Shown: piece after piece, positions 51,055 to 59,634 of the stretch
Numbering within the stretch: the stretch's first letter is position 1
Layout of the letters: each line of letters starts with the position of its first letter
Assembly (NCBI GenBank): GCA_014584575.1
Contig: JACTMP010000059.1
Location: 23,688-87,687, forward strand
Reading direction: 5' to 3'
DNA length: 64,000 nucleotides
DNA from: Chloroflexota bacterium
GTDB lineage: Bacteria > Chloroflexota > Anaerolineae > Promineifilales > Promineifilaceae
Notes under the pieces: generated by a model
The model's input: only the letters and a program-made list of their open reading frames with translations
The model's database searches: none
What the model was told of the DNA's origin: nothing
Translations under genes and position numbers: made by a program

Positions 51055-53286
51055 TCATTTGATTCCTTCTTCTGTTTGCAGGCGGGTCAGGATTTTACCG
51101 TATTCAAATTCATCAGCCAGTCGTTGCAATTCTTCGGCCAGGGAGGGATTGTACTGGGACACGGCCGTGACCAGATTCTCAATTTGGGCCATATCTGCCT
51201 GGGCGGTCGCCTGTTGGAGTTGGGCCAGTAGTGCGGGTGGCAGCGGCCCCGCGTCTTTGGCTTCGGCGCCGTTCGCGCCGGTGGTGGAGGGTACGGCCGT
51301 CGCCATCTCTGTTGCCTCGGCGTAGAGATATTGCACGGCCAGGTGCTTTTGGATGACTTCTAAAATATACCCCGTCCGCACCGGTTTACGGATAAAATCG
51401 CGGCAGCCGGCGCTCAAGATCGCCTCGCGTTCATGGCTAAAGGCGCTGGCGGTAATGGCAATAATGACCGGTTCCTGGCCGTCTGCCTGGGTCAGGATGG
51501 CGCGTGTGGCTTCGTAGCCATCCATTTCCGGCATGTGCATGTCCATCAAAATTAGATGAGGCTGCCAGTGCCGCCAGGCGTCTACGGCCACTTTGCCATC
51601 CACTGCTTCCTGCACGGCAAAACCCAACGGCCGTAACAACTGCACCAATACCTGCCGGTTTTCCCAATTGTCGTCTACGATCAGCACCCGTATTTCCGGC
51701 TGGTCTGGGGCCAGGCCGATAATACGCAGCGAATTATCTCCACCTGGTTCGGCCGGATCATCACCCGGCCTGACGCGAATGGTGAACTCAAAAATCGCGC
51801 CATAACCCGGTTCATCCTTGACGTTACGCACGGTCATGTCGCCGCCCATGAGCCGGGCAAACTGGCGGCTGAGCGTGAGACCCAGGCCGGTACCTTCGTT
51901 CGATTGGATGCCGGCTTTGGCGCGGACGAAGGCTTCAAACACTTTGTCCAGTTCATCCGGTTCAATGCCTGGTCCGGTATCGGCCACGGTGAAGTGCAAC
52001 AGGTGAACAGGGATGGTGGACACGGCCGTGCCCGACTCATAACACACCTGTAAATGCACCCCGCCCTGTACCGTAAACTTCAACGCATTGTTAAGCAAAT
52101 TGATCAGCACTTGCCGCAATTTTGTTTCGTCGGCAATGATGATGGGCGGCATATCCGGGTCCACGTCCATCACCAACTCCACCTGTTTTTCCCTGGCCCG
52201 CAGCCGAAACATGCTCTCTAGTTCCTCCATCAGGGCATACAGGTTGAACGGCTTTTCCTGCAAGGTCATGCGCCCGGCCTCAATTTTAGACATATCAAGC
52301 ACCTGATTGATCAACGTCAGCAGGTGTTCGCCGCTTTGCAGAATAATGTCCAGGTTGTTGCGGTCTTTAGGCCCCACAGTGTTGCGCCGCACCATCAATT
52401 GAGCAAAACCCAAAATGGCGTTGAGAGGCGTGCGCAGTTCGTGGCTCATATTGGCCAGAAAGGCGCTCTTGGCGCGGTTGGCCGTTTCGGCGGCTTCTTT
52501 GGCCGCCAGTAACTCAGCCTGGGCCCGTTTACGCTCGTCAATCTCCTGCTCCATCTGGCGTAACGTCTCTTCCAATTGGGCGGCCATGTTATTAAAATGC
52601 TCGCCCAATGTTTGCAGTTCGTCGCCGGAATGAATGTGTACCCGCTGGCTTAAATCTCCCTGGCGCACGTGTTCGGTGGCGGCAATCATTTGTTGCAGTG
52701 GTTCGGTGATGGAACGACTGAGCACCAGGGCCAGCACGACGCCAAACAGCGCCACCCCTAAGGCCACCGCCAGACCTTGCTGACGCACGGCCGTGAGCTT
52801 CTCGGCTAATGGGGCGGTAGGCAACCCTATGCTGACAGCGCCAATCTTTTCAATACCCACAATCACCGGCTTCCCGGCAATCAGTTGCTCATCTTGCCAA
52901 TCAAAAATCGAGTCGCGCCTGGCCAGTAGGACTTTCCCATACAGGTCTGGCTCCCGGTTAAAGCGGGTATCAGGGTTAACGGCGTCGGCCACAATCCGGC
53001 CTTCGCGGTCGTAATAACGGCCGTGCGTCACCACCTGAAACTCGCCTAAATCTCGCATCACATCTGCCAGATAATCCGCTTCCAGAAAGTACAAGGAATC
53101 AGCGCCGCTGGCGGCCAATGTATTCAGCAGCAGATCGGCCTGTTGCTCCAATTCACGTTGGAAATTCTGGCGCTCCCGACGTTCGGTGAGGGCGGTAATA
53201 AACGTGACTACCACCACAATGATGAACGTAATAATGAGGGTGAGTTTGAGGGCCAACGGCCGTTGCCGCCAGTATCGTTGACGCAT
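51055..53286 (-). CDS. Membrane hybrid sensor histidine kinase
   Basis: A 743-residue hybrid kinase. Two membrane spans (about residues 12-34 and 165-187) enclose an extracytoplasmic domain; a HAMP domain follows (to about 245). HisKA carries the phospho-His in FLANMSHELRTPLNAILGF near residue 280, with ATP motifs LLNNALKFT, VADTGPGI and GTGLGLTLSRQF. A receiver follows with VLIVDDNWENRQVL near 535 and phospho-Asp in LILMDMHMPEMDGYEA near 582. The tail has an Hpt-like helical segment without a clear phospho-His. The PhnD-like lipoprotein upstream is a likely ligand-binding input. Confidence 0.94.
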   Translation of the reverse strand: MRQRYWRQRPLALKLTLIITFIIVVVVTFITALTERRERQNFQRELEQQADLLLNTLAASGADSLYFLEADYLADVMRDLGEFQVVTHGRYYDREGRIVADAVNPDTRFNREPDLYGKVLLARRDSIFDWQDEQLIAGKPVIVGIEKIGAVSIGLPTAPLAEKLTAVRQQGLAVALGVALFGVVLALVLSRSITEPLQQMIAATEHVRQGDLSQRVHIHSGDELQTLGEHFNNMAAQLEETLRQMEQEIDERKRAQAELLAAKEAAETANRAKSAFLANMSHELRTPLNAILGFAQLMVRRNTVGPKDRNNLDIILQSGEHLLTLINQVLDMSKIEAGRMTLQEKPFNLYALMEELESMFRLRAREKQVELVMDVDPDMPPIIIADETKLRQVLINLLNNALKFTVQGGVHLQVCYESGTAVSTIPVHLLHFTVADTGPGIEPDELDKVFEAFVRAKAGIQSNEGTGLGLTLSRQFARLMGGDMTVRNVKDEPGYGAIFEFTIRVRPGDDPAEPGGDNSLRIIGLAPDQPEIRVLIVDDNWENRQVLVQLLRPLGFAVQEAVDGKVAVDAWRHWQPHLILMDMHMPEMDGYEATRAILTQADGQEPVIIAITASAFSHEREAILSAGCRDFIRKPVRTGYILEVIQKHLAVQYLYAEATEMATAVPSTTGANGAEAKDAGPLPPALLAQLQQATAQADMAQIENLVTAVSQYNPSLAEELQRLADEFEYGKILTRLQTEEGIK

Positions 53287-53384
53287 ACCAATACTCTAAC
53301 AGAAAAGAGATAACTTTAGTAGGGAGAGGCATAGGGAGAGTGCGAGTCTGGGCAAACGCCCGGTCTGCCACTCTCCCAATTTTA

Positions 53385-54311
53385 CTACTGCTCTACCTGA
53401 ACCAATTCATATAACTGGCGCATCCGTGCCAGTTCTATCTCGGCCCCCTCTTCAAACTCGGCAAACTCTGTCGTCTGAAAAAGTTCCAACGCCGCCCGGC
53501 CTTCTTCCGATTCCTCCATCCCCATCAGCGCCTCACGAATGGCGGCAACCATGTCCGCCTCCATACCGGCGCGCACCAGCACCATCTGCCGGGGCACATC
53601 TTCGGTTCTGGCTACAATTTTTAGTTGCGCCTGTGTATCCTCCGGCAAGCGGGAAAAGGTGACATTGTCTACCACCCCGGCGGGCACAACGCCGCTGACA
53701 ACCCACTGGACTGTCGTGTTATCGGCCGTACTAAAAACATAACCCACCTCATCCGCCGCTACCTCACTTTCCGGCGTAGATTTTAAGACCGGATTCATTT
53801 GTTGCTCCATTAAAAAGGATAAGGGGAGCATATAACCGGACGTGGAAAAGGCTTCCTCAAAAGCCACCAGGCGTCCTCTCAGGTCCTCCAGGCTGTTAAT
53901 CTCGCTATCAACGGGCACAAAAAAGACGGAGTGATACTCTGGTACGCCAAAACGAAATCGGCGCAAAATCGGCGTTGCTCCGGTTTCATCGCTGATGACC
54001 AATACGGGATAAGGGCTATCAAAATAAAGGTCCACTTCCCCATCCTGCATCCATTGAACCATTGTGTCCAGATCAGGCGCGATTTTTACCGTGCCCCCGG
54101 TAATGCCCATATCGGCTAATTGGGCAGCCAGGTAGTCGGCAGTGGGTTGGGTGCCCCGGATTGTCTCGATTGCCTCATCGGAAATATCGCCCAAAACCAG
54201 GGTACGGCCGTCTGACACGGCCGTTGGTTCTTCTGGCGTCATGGCTGCCTCCGGGCCACAAGCCACCAATGTCCATACAATTACCAAAAACAAGGTTAAT
54301 TTTTGCCACAT
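53385..54311 (-). CDS. PhnD-like substrate-binding lipoprotein
   Basis: A 308-residue lipoprotein (lipobox LVACG, Cys near 18) of the phosphate/phosphite/phosphonate-binding family (PhnD): LVLGDISDEAIETIRGTQPTADYL opens the mature chain, followed by GEVDLYFDSPYPVLVI, LEDLRGRLVAFEEAFSTSGYMLPLSFL and VQWVVSGVVPAGVVDN. No permease or ATPase genes are adjacent; the next gene, 98 bp downstream, is a sensor kinase. This suggests use as a sensor subunit rather than a transporter part. It is the first gene of the five-gene run. Confidence 0.88.
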   Translation of the reverse strand: MWQKLTLFLVIVWTLVACGPEAAMTPEEPTAVSDGRTLVLGDISDEAIETIRGTQPTADYLAAQLADMGITGGTVKIAPDLDTMVQWMQDGEVDLYFDSPYPVLVISDETGATPILRRFRFGVPEYHSVFFVPVDSEINSLEDLRGRLVAFEEAFSTSGYMLPLSFLMEQQMNPVLKSTPESEVAADEVGYVFSTADNTTVQWVVSGVVPAGVVDNVTFSRLPEDTQAQLKIVARTEDVPRQMVLVRAGMEADMVAAIREALMGMEESEEGRAALELFQTTEFAEFEEGAEIELARMRQLYELVQVEQ

Positions 54312-54500
54312 AAGTTAATCTTCTTACCTCCTTAAATAAGATAGATATGATCGCCATTTTGCCACGAAACATCAGGGGCGTGTGTGAAGAAGTACCAAAC
54401 GCCTTTTATCATACCTCCATTGGCGTGTTCAGGATATGGGGGATGTGTCCCATGCTTCTTCTCTGTCCGGTGCTAAGGAATGCGGAGTCAATGACCTACA

Positions 54501-54556
54501 GGAGATTGGCGATTAGAGATTGGAGATTGAAGCACTCTCTAATCGCCAATCTTCAA
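54501..54556. repeat. GAGATTG-family hairpin
   Basis: AGGAGATTGGCGATTAGAGATTGGAGATTGAAG and matching CTCTAATCGCCAATCTTCAACCTC. It lies in the gap 54312-54742, where no gene is seen. Confidence 0.8.
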
Positions 54557-54627
54557 CCTCAGTTCTGTAAGTTATCAAATTTTCGTTGCTAAATTCAGCG
54601 TTAACAAAATAATCCCCACTTTCTCCG

Positions 54628-54713
54628 GTCATTCCGAGGAGTCTTCGACGAGGAATCCCTACCCTTTGTACAGGAGAGGGATTCCTCGCTCCGAAGACTC
54701 CGCTCGGAATGAC
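54628..54713. repeat. Interspersed palindrome (GTCATTCCGAG family)
   Basis: GTCATTCCGAGGAGTCTTCG on the left is answered by CCGAAGACTCCGCTCGGAATGAC on the right, with a nested GAGGAATCCCT / AGGGATTCCTC pair. It has the form of a short non-coding palindromic element; a degraded relative lies at 3660-3745. Confidence 0.8.
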
Positions 54714-54742
54714 AGTTGAAGTGTTACTTATTTAACGGTGTG

Positions 54743-55696
54743 CTAAATCGTTGAATTCGGGTGGCGGGAGCGGTTCTGGCGTACCACAGATGCCATGTAG
54801 ATGGGCGCACCCAGGAGGCCGGAACCCCGTTCCAGGGCAAACACCAGTAAGGAGAGGGAAACGGCCGCATCCGGCGACAAACCGGCAGGCGCAAACAGCA
54901 AGATCGCCAGATTTTCGCGCACCCCCAGGCCACCAATGGAGGGCATCAACGTCGCCAGCGCCATCAAGGGGGTGGTGTAAAAGTAAACGGTCACAGGCAC
55001 ATCATACCCAAGTGCTTTCCCGGCGCTCCACCACCAGCCAATTTGCATCAGGTTAAACAGTACGGAGACGGCCAACGCCCCACCAATTGCCCGCCAGCCG
55101 CAGGCGGACACGGCCGTCAGCACCATCTCTACCTTGCCCCCATACGGCCGTAACCTTCCCGGAACCCAACGCCCCGCCTGCCGCATCAGGCTGCCTTGCA
55201 GCAAAACCACGCCCCCCACCAACCCAATCACACAAATCACCACAATTTGCGCCAGCAGCGTGGTGGGGAAATAGGCGGGGCGCAAAGGCAGCGCCACCAG
55301 GGCCAGCATAAACAGCGCCAGCAGCCCCGTCAGCCGGTCTACAATCACCGTCCCGGTAGCAACATCCGCCGGCACATCTTGCGCCGCCTCCACTGCTCGC
55401 ACCACATCCCCCGCCAGCCCCGACGGCAGCACGGAGTTAAAAAATCCGGCGGCAAAATACAGCTCCACCAACCGGCCAAATCGCACCGCCGCCCCCAATG
55501 CCACCAGCAAAATGCGCCAGCGATAGGCCCGCAGCACCACGCTGGCATTCACCAGGATGAAGGCAAACAAGACCCACCCCCACTGCGCCTGCCCAATCTG
55601 AGCCACAATGGCCCGCGCGTCCACTTCCCGGAAAACGAGCAACAGAGCCACGGCCGTGACGCCCAGTTTGATGAGAGTGCCTGCATGTTTGCGCAT
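54743..55696 (-). CDS. AglD/YbhN-family (LPG-synthase TM region) membrane protein
   Basis: A 317-residue polytopic protein of the COG0392 family. It has about eight spans, with AYRWRILLVALGA and FFNSVLPSGLAGDVVRAVEA near the front and LMPSIGGLGVRENLAILLF near the end, the known family signatures. Members are flippases or accessory factors for lipid-linked sugars, or the membrane half of lysyl-phosphatidylglycerol synthase. The GT-C genes beside it favour a glycolipid role. Confidence 0.85.
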   Translation of the reverse strand: MRKHAGTLIKLGVTAVALLLVFREVDARAIVAQIGQAQWGWVLFAFILVNASVVLRAYRWRILLVALGAAVRFGRLVELYFAAGFFNSVLPSGLAGDVVRAVEAAQDVPADVATGTVIVDRLTGLLALFMLALVALPLRPAYFPTTLLAQIVVICVIGLVGGVVLLQGSLMRQAGRWVPGRLRPYGGKVEMVLTAVSACGWRAIGGALAVSVLFNLMQIGWWWSAGKALGYDVPVTVYFYTTPLMALATLMPSIGGLGVRENLAILLFAPAGLSPDAAVSLSLLVFALERGSGLLGAPIYMASVVRQNRSRHPNSTI

Positions 55697-55703
55697 AAGT
55701 CAG

Positions 55704-55730
55704 TAATCGGTCATTCGGTAATCGGTAACA
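55704..55730. repeat. GGTAATC units
   Basis: AGTAATCGGTCATTCGGTAATCGG, part of the heptamer family. The following stretch 55740-55790 has CCCTGTCACCTTGTCACCCTGCCACCCTGTCA units just before TATAAT at 55791 and the next gene. Confidence 0.75.
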
Positions 55731-55805
55731 AAGGCGTCATTCTAACCTCACCCCCTCGCCCTGTCACCTTGTCACCCTGCCACCCTGTCATATAATCCGC
55801 GCCCT

Positions 55806-57578
55806 ATGCACAAGTGGCGCAATATACCGGCTGTCTGGAAGGCTACCCCCCTCTTCCTCCTTTTTTTCTGGCTGGCGCTCAACAGCATGGTGTGGGACAG
55901 CCCGACCATGGATGAACAGAACCACCTGGCGCGGGGTATCGCCTTTTTGCGCTCCGGCGGTGACTCGCGCCTCAGTTTGGAACACCCACCGCTGATCAAC
56001 AGCCTCAGCGCCCTGCCGCTGCTGACCCTGCCTGATGTGGTGGTCCCCTTTGACCACCCCAGTTGGTCGGAAATGTCGCCGCCGGACACCTACTGGTACG
56101 TCTTTGCCGAGCAGTTTCTCTGGCAGGCTAACCATGACGTGACGCGCATGATTTTTCTGGGGCGGCTGCCGGTGGTGTTTCTGACGATGGGGCTGGCGCT
56201 GGTGGGCTTCCACTTTGCTCGTGAACTGTGGGGCGGCAGCGCCGGGCTGCTGGCGTTGTTTTTGCTGCTGTTTGAGCCAAATATCCTGGCGCACGGCCGT
56301 CTCATCACCACCGATCTGGGCGGGGCGCTATTTAGCTTTTTATCCATTTACCTGTGGTGGCGATTGTGGCAAACGGCCGTGTGGCGCTGGCGACGCTGGT
56401 TATGGGCCGCTGTGGCTCTGGGGCTGGCCTTTGGCAGCAAACTCTCCACCTTGGGCTTTTTGCCCATATTGGGCCTGTTGGCCGTGTTACCGCTTTATCC
56501 GTCTCCACCCGGCCCCTATTGGCAAATCGCCGGGCGGCGGGTGGGGCAGTTGGGTACGGCCGTGCTACTCGCCCTGCTCGTCGCCTGGGCCATCTTCGGT
56601 TTTGAATGGGGGCCATTCCGTTTCCCGTCCGAAACACTGCAATTTTTGAACAGCGCCAGCGGCCCCATGCCCACCTTCTGGGCTGGGCTGGATCAAATCC
56701 TCAACGTCAGCCGGGGCGGGCGCGCCGCTTTCCTGTTAGGTGAATTCTCCGACCAGGGCTTCTTGCTCTATTTCCCCATCGCCTTCCTGGTCAAGACGCC
56801 ACTGATCATCCTCATTGCTCTGCCCATCACCGCCATCCTCCTGCTCTGGCGGCCGCAGACCCGGCGGCAGGCGCTCTATCTGCTCATCCCCGCCCTTTAC
56901 TACTTCGCTCTGAGCATGTGGAGCGGCGTCAACATCGGCTACCGCCACCTCCTGCCCATGCTGCCGCTGCTGCTGGTGTTGATTAGTGGAATAGTGTCAG
57001 GTGTTCAAGTGTCAGGTGATCAGGGGTCAAGTGTCAGGTTGCAGAGAAAAAGGAACACCGATTACCGATTACCGATTACCGATTACCGATCACGGTTCAC
57101 GGTTCACGGATTACGGATTACGCTCTTCGCCCTTCCCCTGCTGCTCTTCCTGGAAACCCTCGCCATCCACCCCCACTACCTCAGCTTTTTTAATGTGGCC
57201 GCAGGCGGGCCGGACAACGGGCCGCGTTTATTATCAGACAGCAACGTGGATTGGGGGCAGGATTTGCGGCGGCTGCAACTATGGATGGCTGAAAACGAGG
57301 TGGATTCGGTAAAGCTGGGCTGGTTTGGCACGGCCGTGCCCACTTACTACGGGTTGCAATATGAACCAATGCCCGGCTTCCCCCGTCCCGAATTTTATTC
57401 GCTGTGGAGTTCGCCGCCGTTTGATCCGGCGCAGCCGGAACCGGGCGTTTATGCCATCAGCGCCAGCAGCCTGTGGGAATCCCATTGGGAACACCGGCAT
57501 GTTTACCCCTGGTTCCGGGCGCGTGAAGCGGATGACCGGGTGGGGTATTCGATATGGATTTACAGGGTCATTGAGTAA
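55806..57578 (+). CDS. GT-C type glycosyltransferase 1 (PMT/ArnT-like)
   Basis: A 590-residue membrane glycosyltransferase. Around eleven spans are seen. SPTMDEQNHLARG near residue 33 holds the acidic DE catalytic pair of the GT-C fold, followed by LEHPPLINSL and a luminal loop. The C-terminal part has HYLSFFNVAAGGPDNG, DSNVDWGQDLRRL. Residues about 396-438 are a low-complexity insertion (DYRLPITDYRSRF type) from a heptamer array. The ATG follows TATAAT by 9 bp. The donor is probably a polyprenyl phosphate sugar. Confidence 0.88.
   Translation: MHKWRNIPAVWKATPLFLLFFWLALNSMVWDSPTMDEQNHLARGIAFLRSGGDSRLSLEHPPLINSLSALPLLTLPDVVVPFDHPSWSEMSPPDTYWYVFAEQFLWQANHDVTRMIFLGRLPVVFLTMGLALVGFHFARELWGGSAGLLALFLLLFEPNILAHGRLITTDLGGALFSFLSIYLWWRLWQTAVWRWRRWLWAAVALGLAFGSKLSTLGFLPILGLLAVLPLYPSPPGPYWQIAGRRVGQLGTAVLLALLVAWAIFGFEWGPFRFPSETLQFLNSASGPMPTFWAGLDQILNVSRGGRAAFLLGEFSDQGFLLYFPIAFLVKTPLIILIALPITAILLLWRPQTRRQALYLLIPALYYFALSMWSGVNIGYRHLLPMLPLLLVLISGIVSGVQVSGDQGSSVRLQRKRNTDYRLPITDYRSRFTVHGLRITLFALPLLLFLETLAIHPHYLSFFNVAAGGPDNGPRLLSDSNVDWGQDLRRLQLWMAENEVDSVKLGWFGTAVPTYYGLQYEPMPGFPRPEFYSLWSSPPFDPAQPEPGVYAISASSLWESHWEHRHVYPWFRAREADDRVGYSIWIYRVIE
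56993..57121. repeat. Repeat array inserted in GT-C gene 1
   Basis: GTGTCAGGTGTTCAAGTGTCAGGT units, then ACCGATTACCGATTACCGATTACC and CACGGTTCACGGTTCACGG units. All in frame; lies between two membrane segments. Confidence 0.88.
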
Positions 57579-57607
57579 TTGCCTAATTACACAATTACTC
57601 AATGACC
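57566..57607. repeat. 16-bp hairpin over the stop of GT-C gene 1
   Basis: GGTCATTGAGTAATTG and its complement enclose 10 nt. The last codons and TAA of the gene form part of the left arm. Confidence 0.85.
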
Positions 57608-57620
57608 TCTTCAACATAAC

Positions 57621-59528
57621 ATGACAAAACGGCAGAAGGAACGGTGGCTTTTGGTGAGCATTTTGCTGCTGGCGGCAGCCTTCCGGCTGGCGCTGCTGCG
57701 GGATGTGCCGCCGGGACTGTCTCAGGACGAGGTATTGGACGCCGGGATGCCCGCTTTTATCCTGGCAGGCAACCATGCCCTTTTTTTCCGCGAGGGATAC
57801 GGGCATGAGCCGCTGTATCACTATTGGGGCATCCCTTTTTACCTGGCGCTGGGTGAGAACTATTTGCAGGCGCGGCTGGCTTCTGTCTTTTTGGGGATGC
57901 TGCTGGTGGCGGCGACCATGCGCTGGGCAAAACGAGAATTTGGGCTGGTCACGGCCGTGACTGCCGGATTGGGTCTGGCCGTCTCCTGGTGGCCGGTTAT
58001 TTTTAGCCGGGTGGGGATTCGCCCCATCATGGAGCCGCTGTTCCTGGTGGCGGTGGCCTGGTTCTGGCCCAGGCGCCCCTGGCTGGCCGGGCTGCTGTTG
58101 GGGTTGAGTCTGTACACCTACACCGCCGCCCAGGTGATGCTGCTGTGGCCGTTGCTGCTGACGGCCGTGCTGCTCATCACACAGCGGCAGCAATGGCGAC
58201 ACACGTTAAAAAGCGGCGCAGTTGTCTTGGGCACGGCCGTGTTGGTAGCCCTCCCTCTCTATCTCACCTGGTGGGCCGATCCCTCCTTGTTGCAGCGGGT
58301 AGATCAACTGGGTGGGCCGCTGGACGCGCTGCGCCAGGGAGACGCGCAGCCCATTCTGGCGGCGGCGCTGGCGACGGCGGGCGTCTTCAGCTTCACTGGC
58401 GACCCGCGTGGCACCTATGGCCTACCGGGACGGCCGTTGTTTGACTGGCTGACGGCCGTGTTGTTTTACGCCGGGCTGCTCGTCGCCATCTGGCGCATCC
58501 GCCTCTTTCCCTATGCCCTGCTGCTTACCTGGCTGCTGGTGGGGCTGCTGCCCAGCGCCCTGACGCCGCAAGCCCCCAGCACCATCCGCCTGATCGGTGC
58601 CTTGCCCGCCGTGTTTGTGGTGATCGGCGTGGCCGTTTCGGTAATCGGTAATCGGTTATCGGTCATCAGTAAACAACACCCGCTTACCGCTTACCGATTA
58701 CCGATTACCCTCTGCCTGCTGTTCGTCCTGCTGCTCAACGTAGCGCGCACGGTACGCGATGGGTTCGCCCAGTGGCCGCAGGCGGTTGAGACGCGCCTGA
58801 ACCATTACCAGGCCGTTTTACTGGACATTGCCCGTTTTGAGAAAACCCAACCGGCGGGTGTTATCATTATTGCCGACCCGTTTTTTGAGCCGATTGACGC
58901 CGAGTCCTGGCAGCGGACGGCCGTGCCGCCCACCGATGCCCGCTGGATTCAGGCCGGGCCAGGGGCAGCCGGGGCGATGGTGTTTGCCGGGGAGGGGCAC
59001 GGCCGTCTCTACGTGCCCGAATTTGCGCCTTTGTCGCCGCTGCTCCACCAACTGCTGCAATTGCCAGACACGCCGCTCTATCGCAGCCAGAATGTGCCTG
59101 CTTTTGCCGTGTATCCCGTTCCGCCTGTTCCCTCGCTGCCTTTGTTGCCCGAACCGATCACGTTTGGCGACATGATAACCTTAGAGGGATATGAGATACG
59201 CCCCCCGGATGGCGGGCAAACGATGTACCTGGTGACACGCTGGCGGGTGAACCAGCCGTTGCCGCCACACCTGATGACATTCACCCATTTGCTCAATGAA
59301 CAGGGGCAGATTGTGGCCCAATACGATGGCCTGGATGCGGCGTCTGCTACCTTACAACCGGGTGATGTGTTTATCCAACTGCACCCCCTGACGGTTCCCG
59401 ATGCTGGCGGCCCGTTCGCCTTACAAATTGGCCTTTATACCCTTCCCGGCGGACAACGGTTAACACACACAGGCCAGCCGGCCGATGTGCTGACGCTGGT
59501 CTCTGACCTGCGTTTTGACGAAGAGTAA
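57621..59528 (+). CDS. GT-C type glycosyltransferase 2
   Basis: A 635-residue membrane glycosyltransferase of the ArnT/PMT type. RDVPPGLSQDEVLDAG near residue 30 and GHEPLYHYWGIPFYLALG hold the acidic and loop motifs; about eleven spans follow. The C-terminal third is a soluble beta domain (DMITLEGYEIRPPDGGQTMYLVTRWRVNQPLP, FTHLLNEQGQIVAQYDGLDA), also seen in the third enzyme. Residues about 339-363 are an inserted heptamer-array peptide. The gene starts 13 bp after the hairpin. Confidence 0.88.
   Translation: MTKRQKERWLLVSILLLAAAFRLALLRDVPPGLSQDEVLDAGMPAFILAGNHALFFREGYGHEPLYHYWGIPFYLALGENYLQARLASVFLGMLLVAATMRWAKREFGLVTAVTAGLGLAVSWWPVIFSRVGIRPIMEPLFLVAVAWFWPRRPWLAGLLLGLSLYTYTAAQVMLLWPLLLTAVLLITQRQQWRHTLKSGAVVLGTAVLVALPLYLTWWADPSLLQRVDQLGGPLDALRQGDAQPILAAALATAGVFSFTGDPRGTYGLPGRPLFDWLTAVLFYAGLLVAIWRIRLFPYALLLTWLLVGLLPSALTPQAPSTIRLIGALPAVFVVIGVAVSVIGNRLSVISKQHPLTAYRLPITLCLLFVLLLNVARTVRDGFAQWPQAVETRLNHYQAVLLDIARFEKTQPAGVIIIADPFFEPIDAESWQRTAVPPTDARWIQAGPGAAGAMVFAGEGHGRLYVPEFAPLSPLLHQLLQLPDTPLYRSQNVPAFAVYPVPPVPSLPLLPEPITFGDMITLEGYEIRPPDGGQTMYLVTRWRVNQPLPPHLMTFTHLLNEQGQIVAQYDGLDAASATLQPGDVFIQLHPLTVPDAGGPFALQIGLYTLPGGQRLTHTGQPADVLTLVSDLRFDEE
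58638..58709. repeat. Repeat array inserted in GT-C gene 2
   Basis: CGGTAATCGGTAATCGGTTATCGG on the left and CCGCTTACCGATTACCGATTACC on the right, in frame. It lies between two membrane spans (VFVVIGVAV and LCLLFVLLLNV), as in the other GT-C genes. Confidence 0.88.
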
Positions 59529-59634
59529 GAGTATAGATATGATCCCTGCGTTTTGGGAATTTGGAGATCAGAGATGGACTTTCATCTTCTCTAACACCTA
59601 TCAGAAAAGATTTATGGAGGTAAAGGATAAGGAT

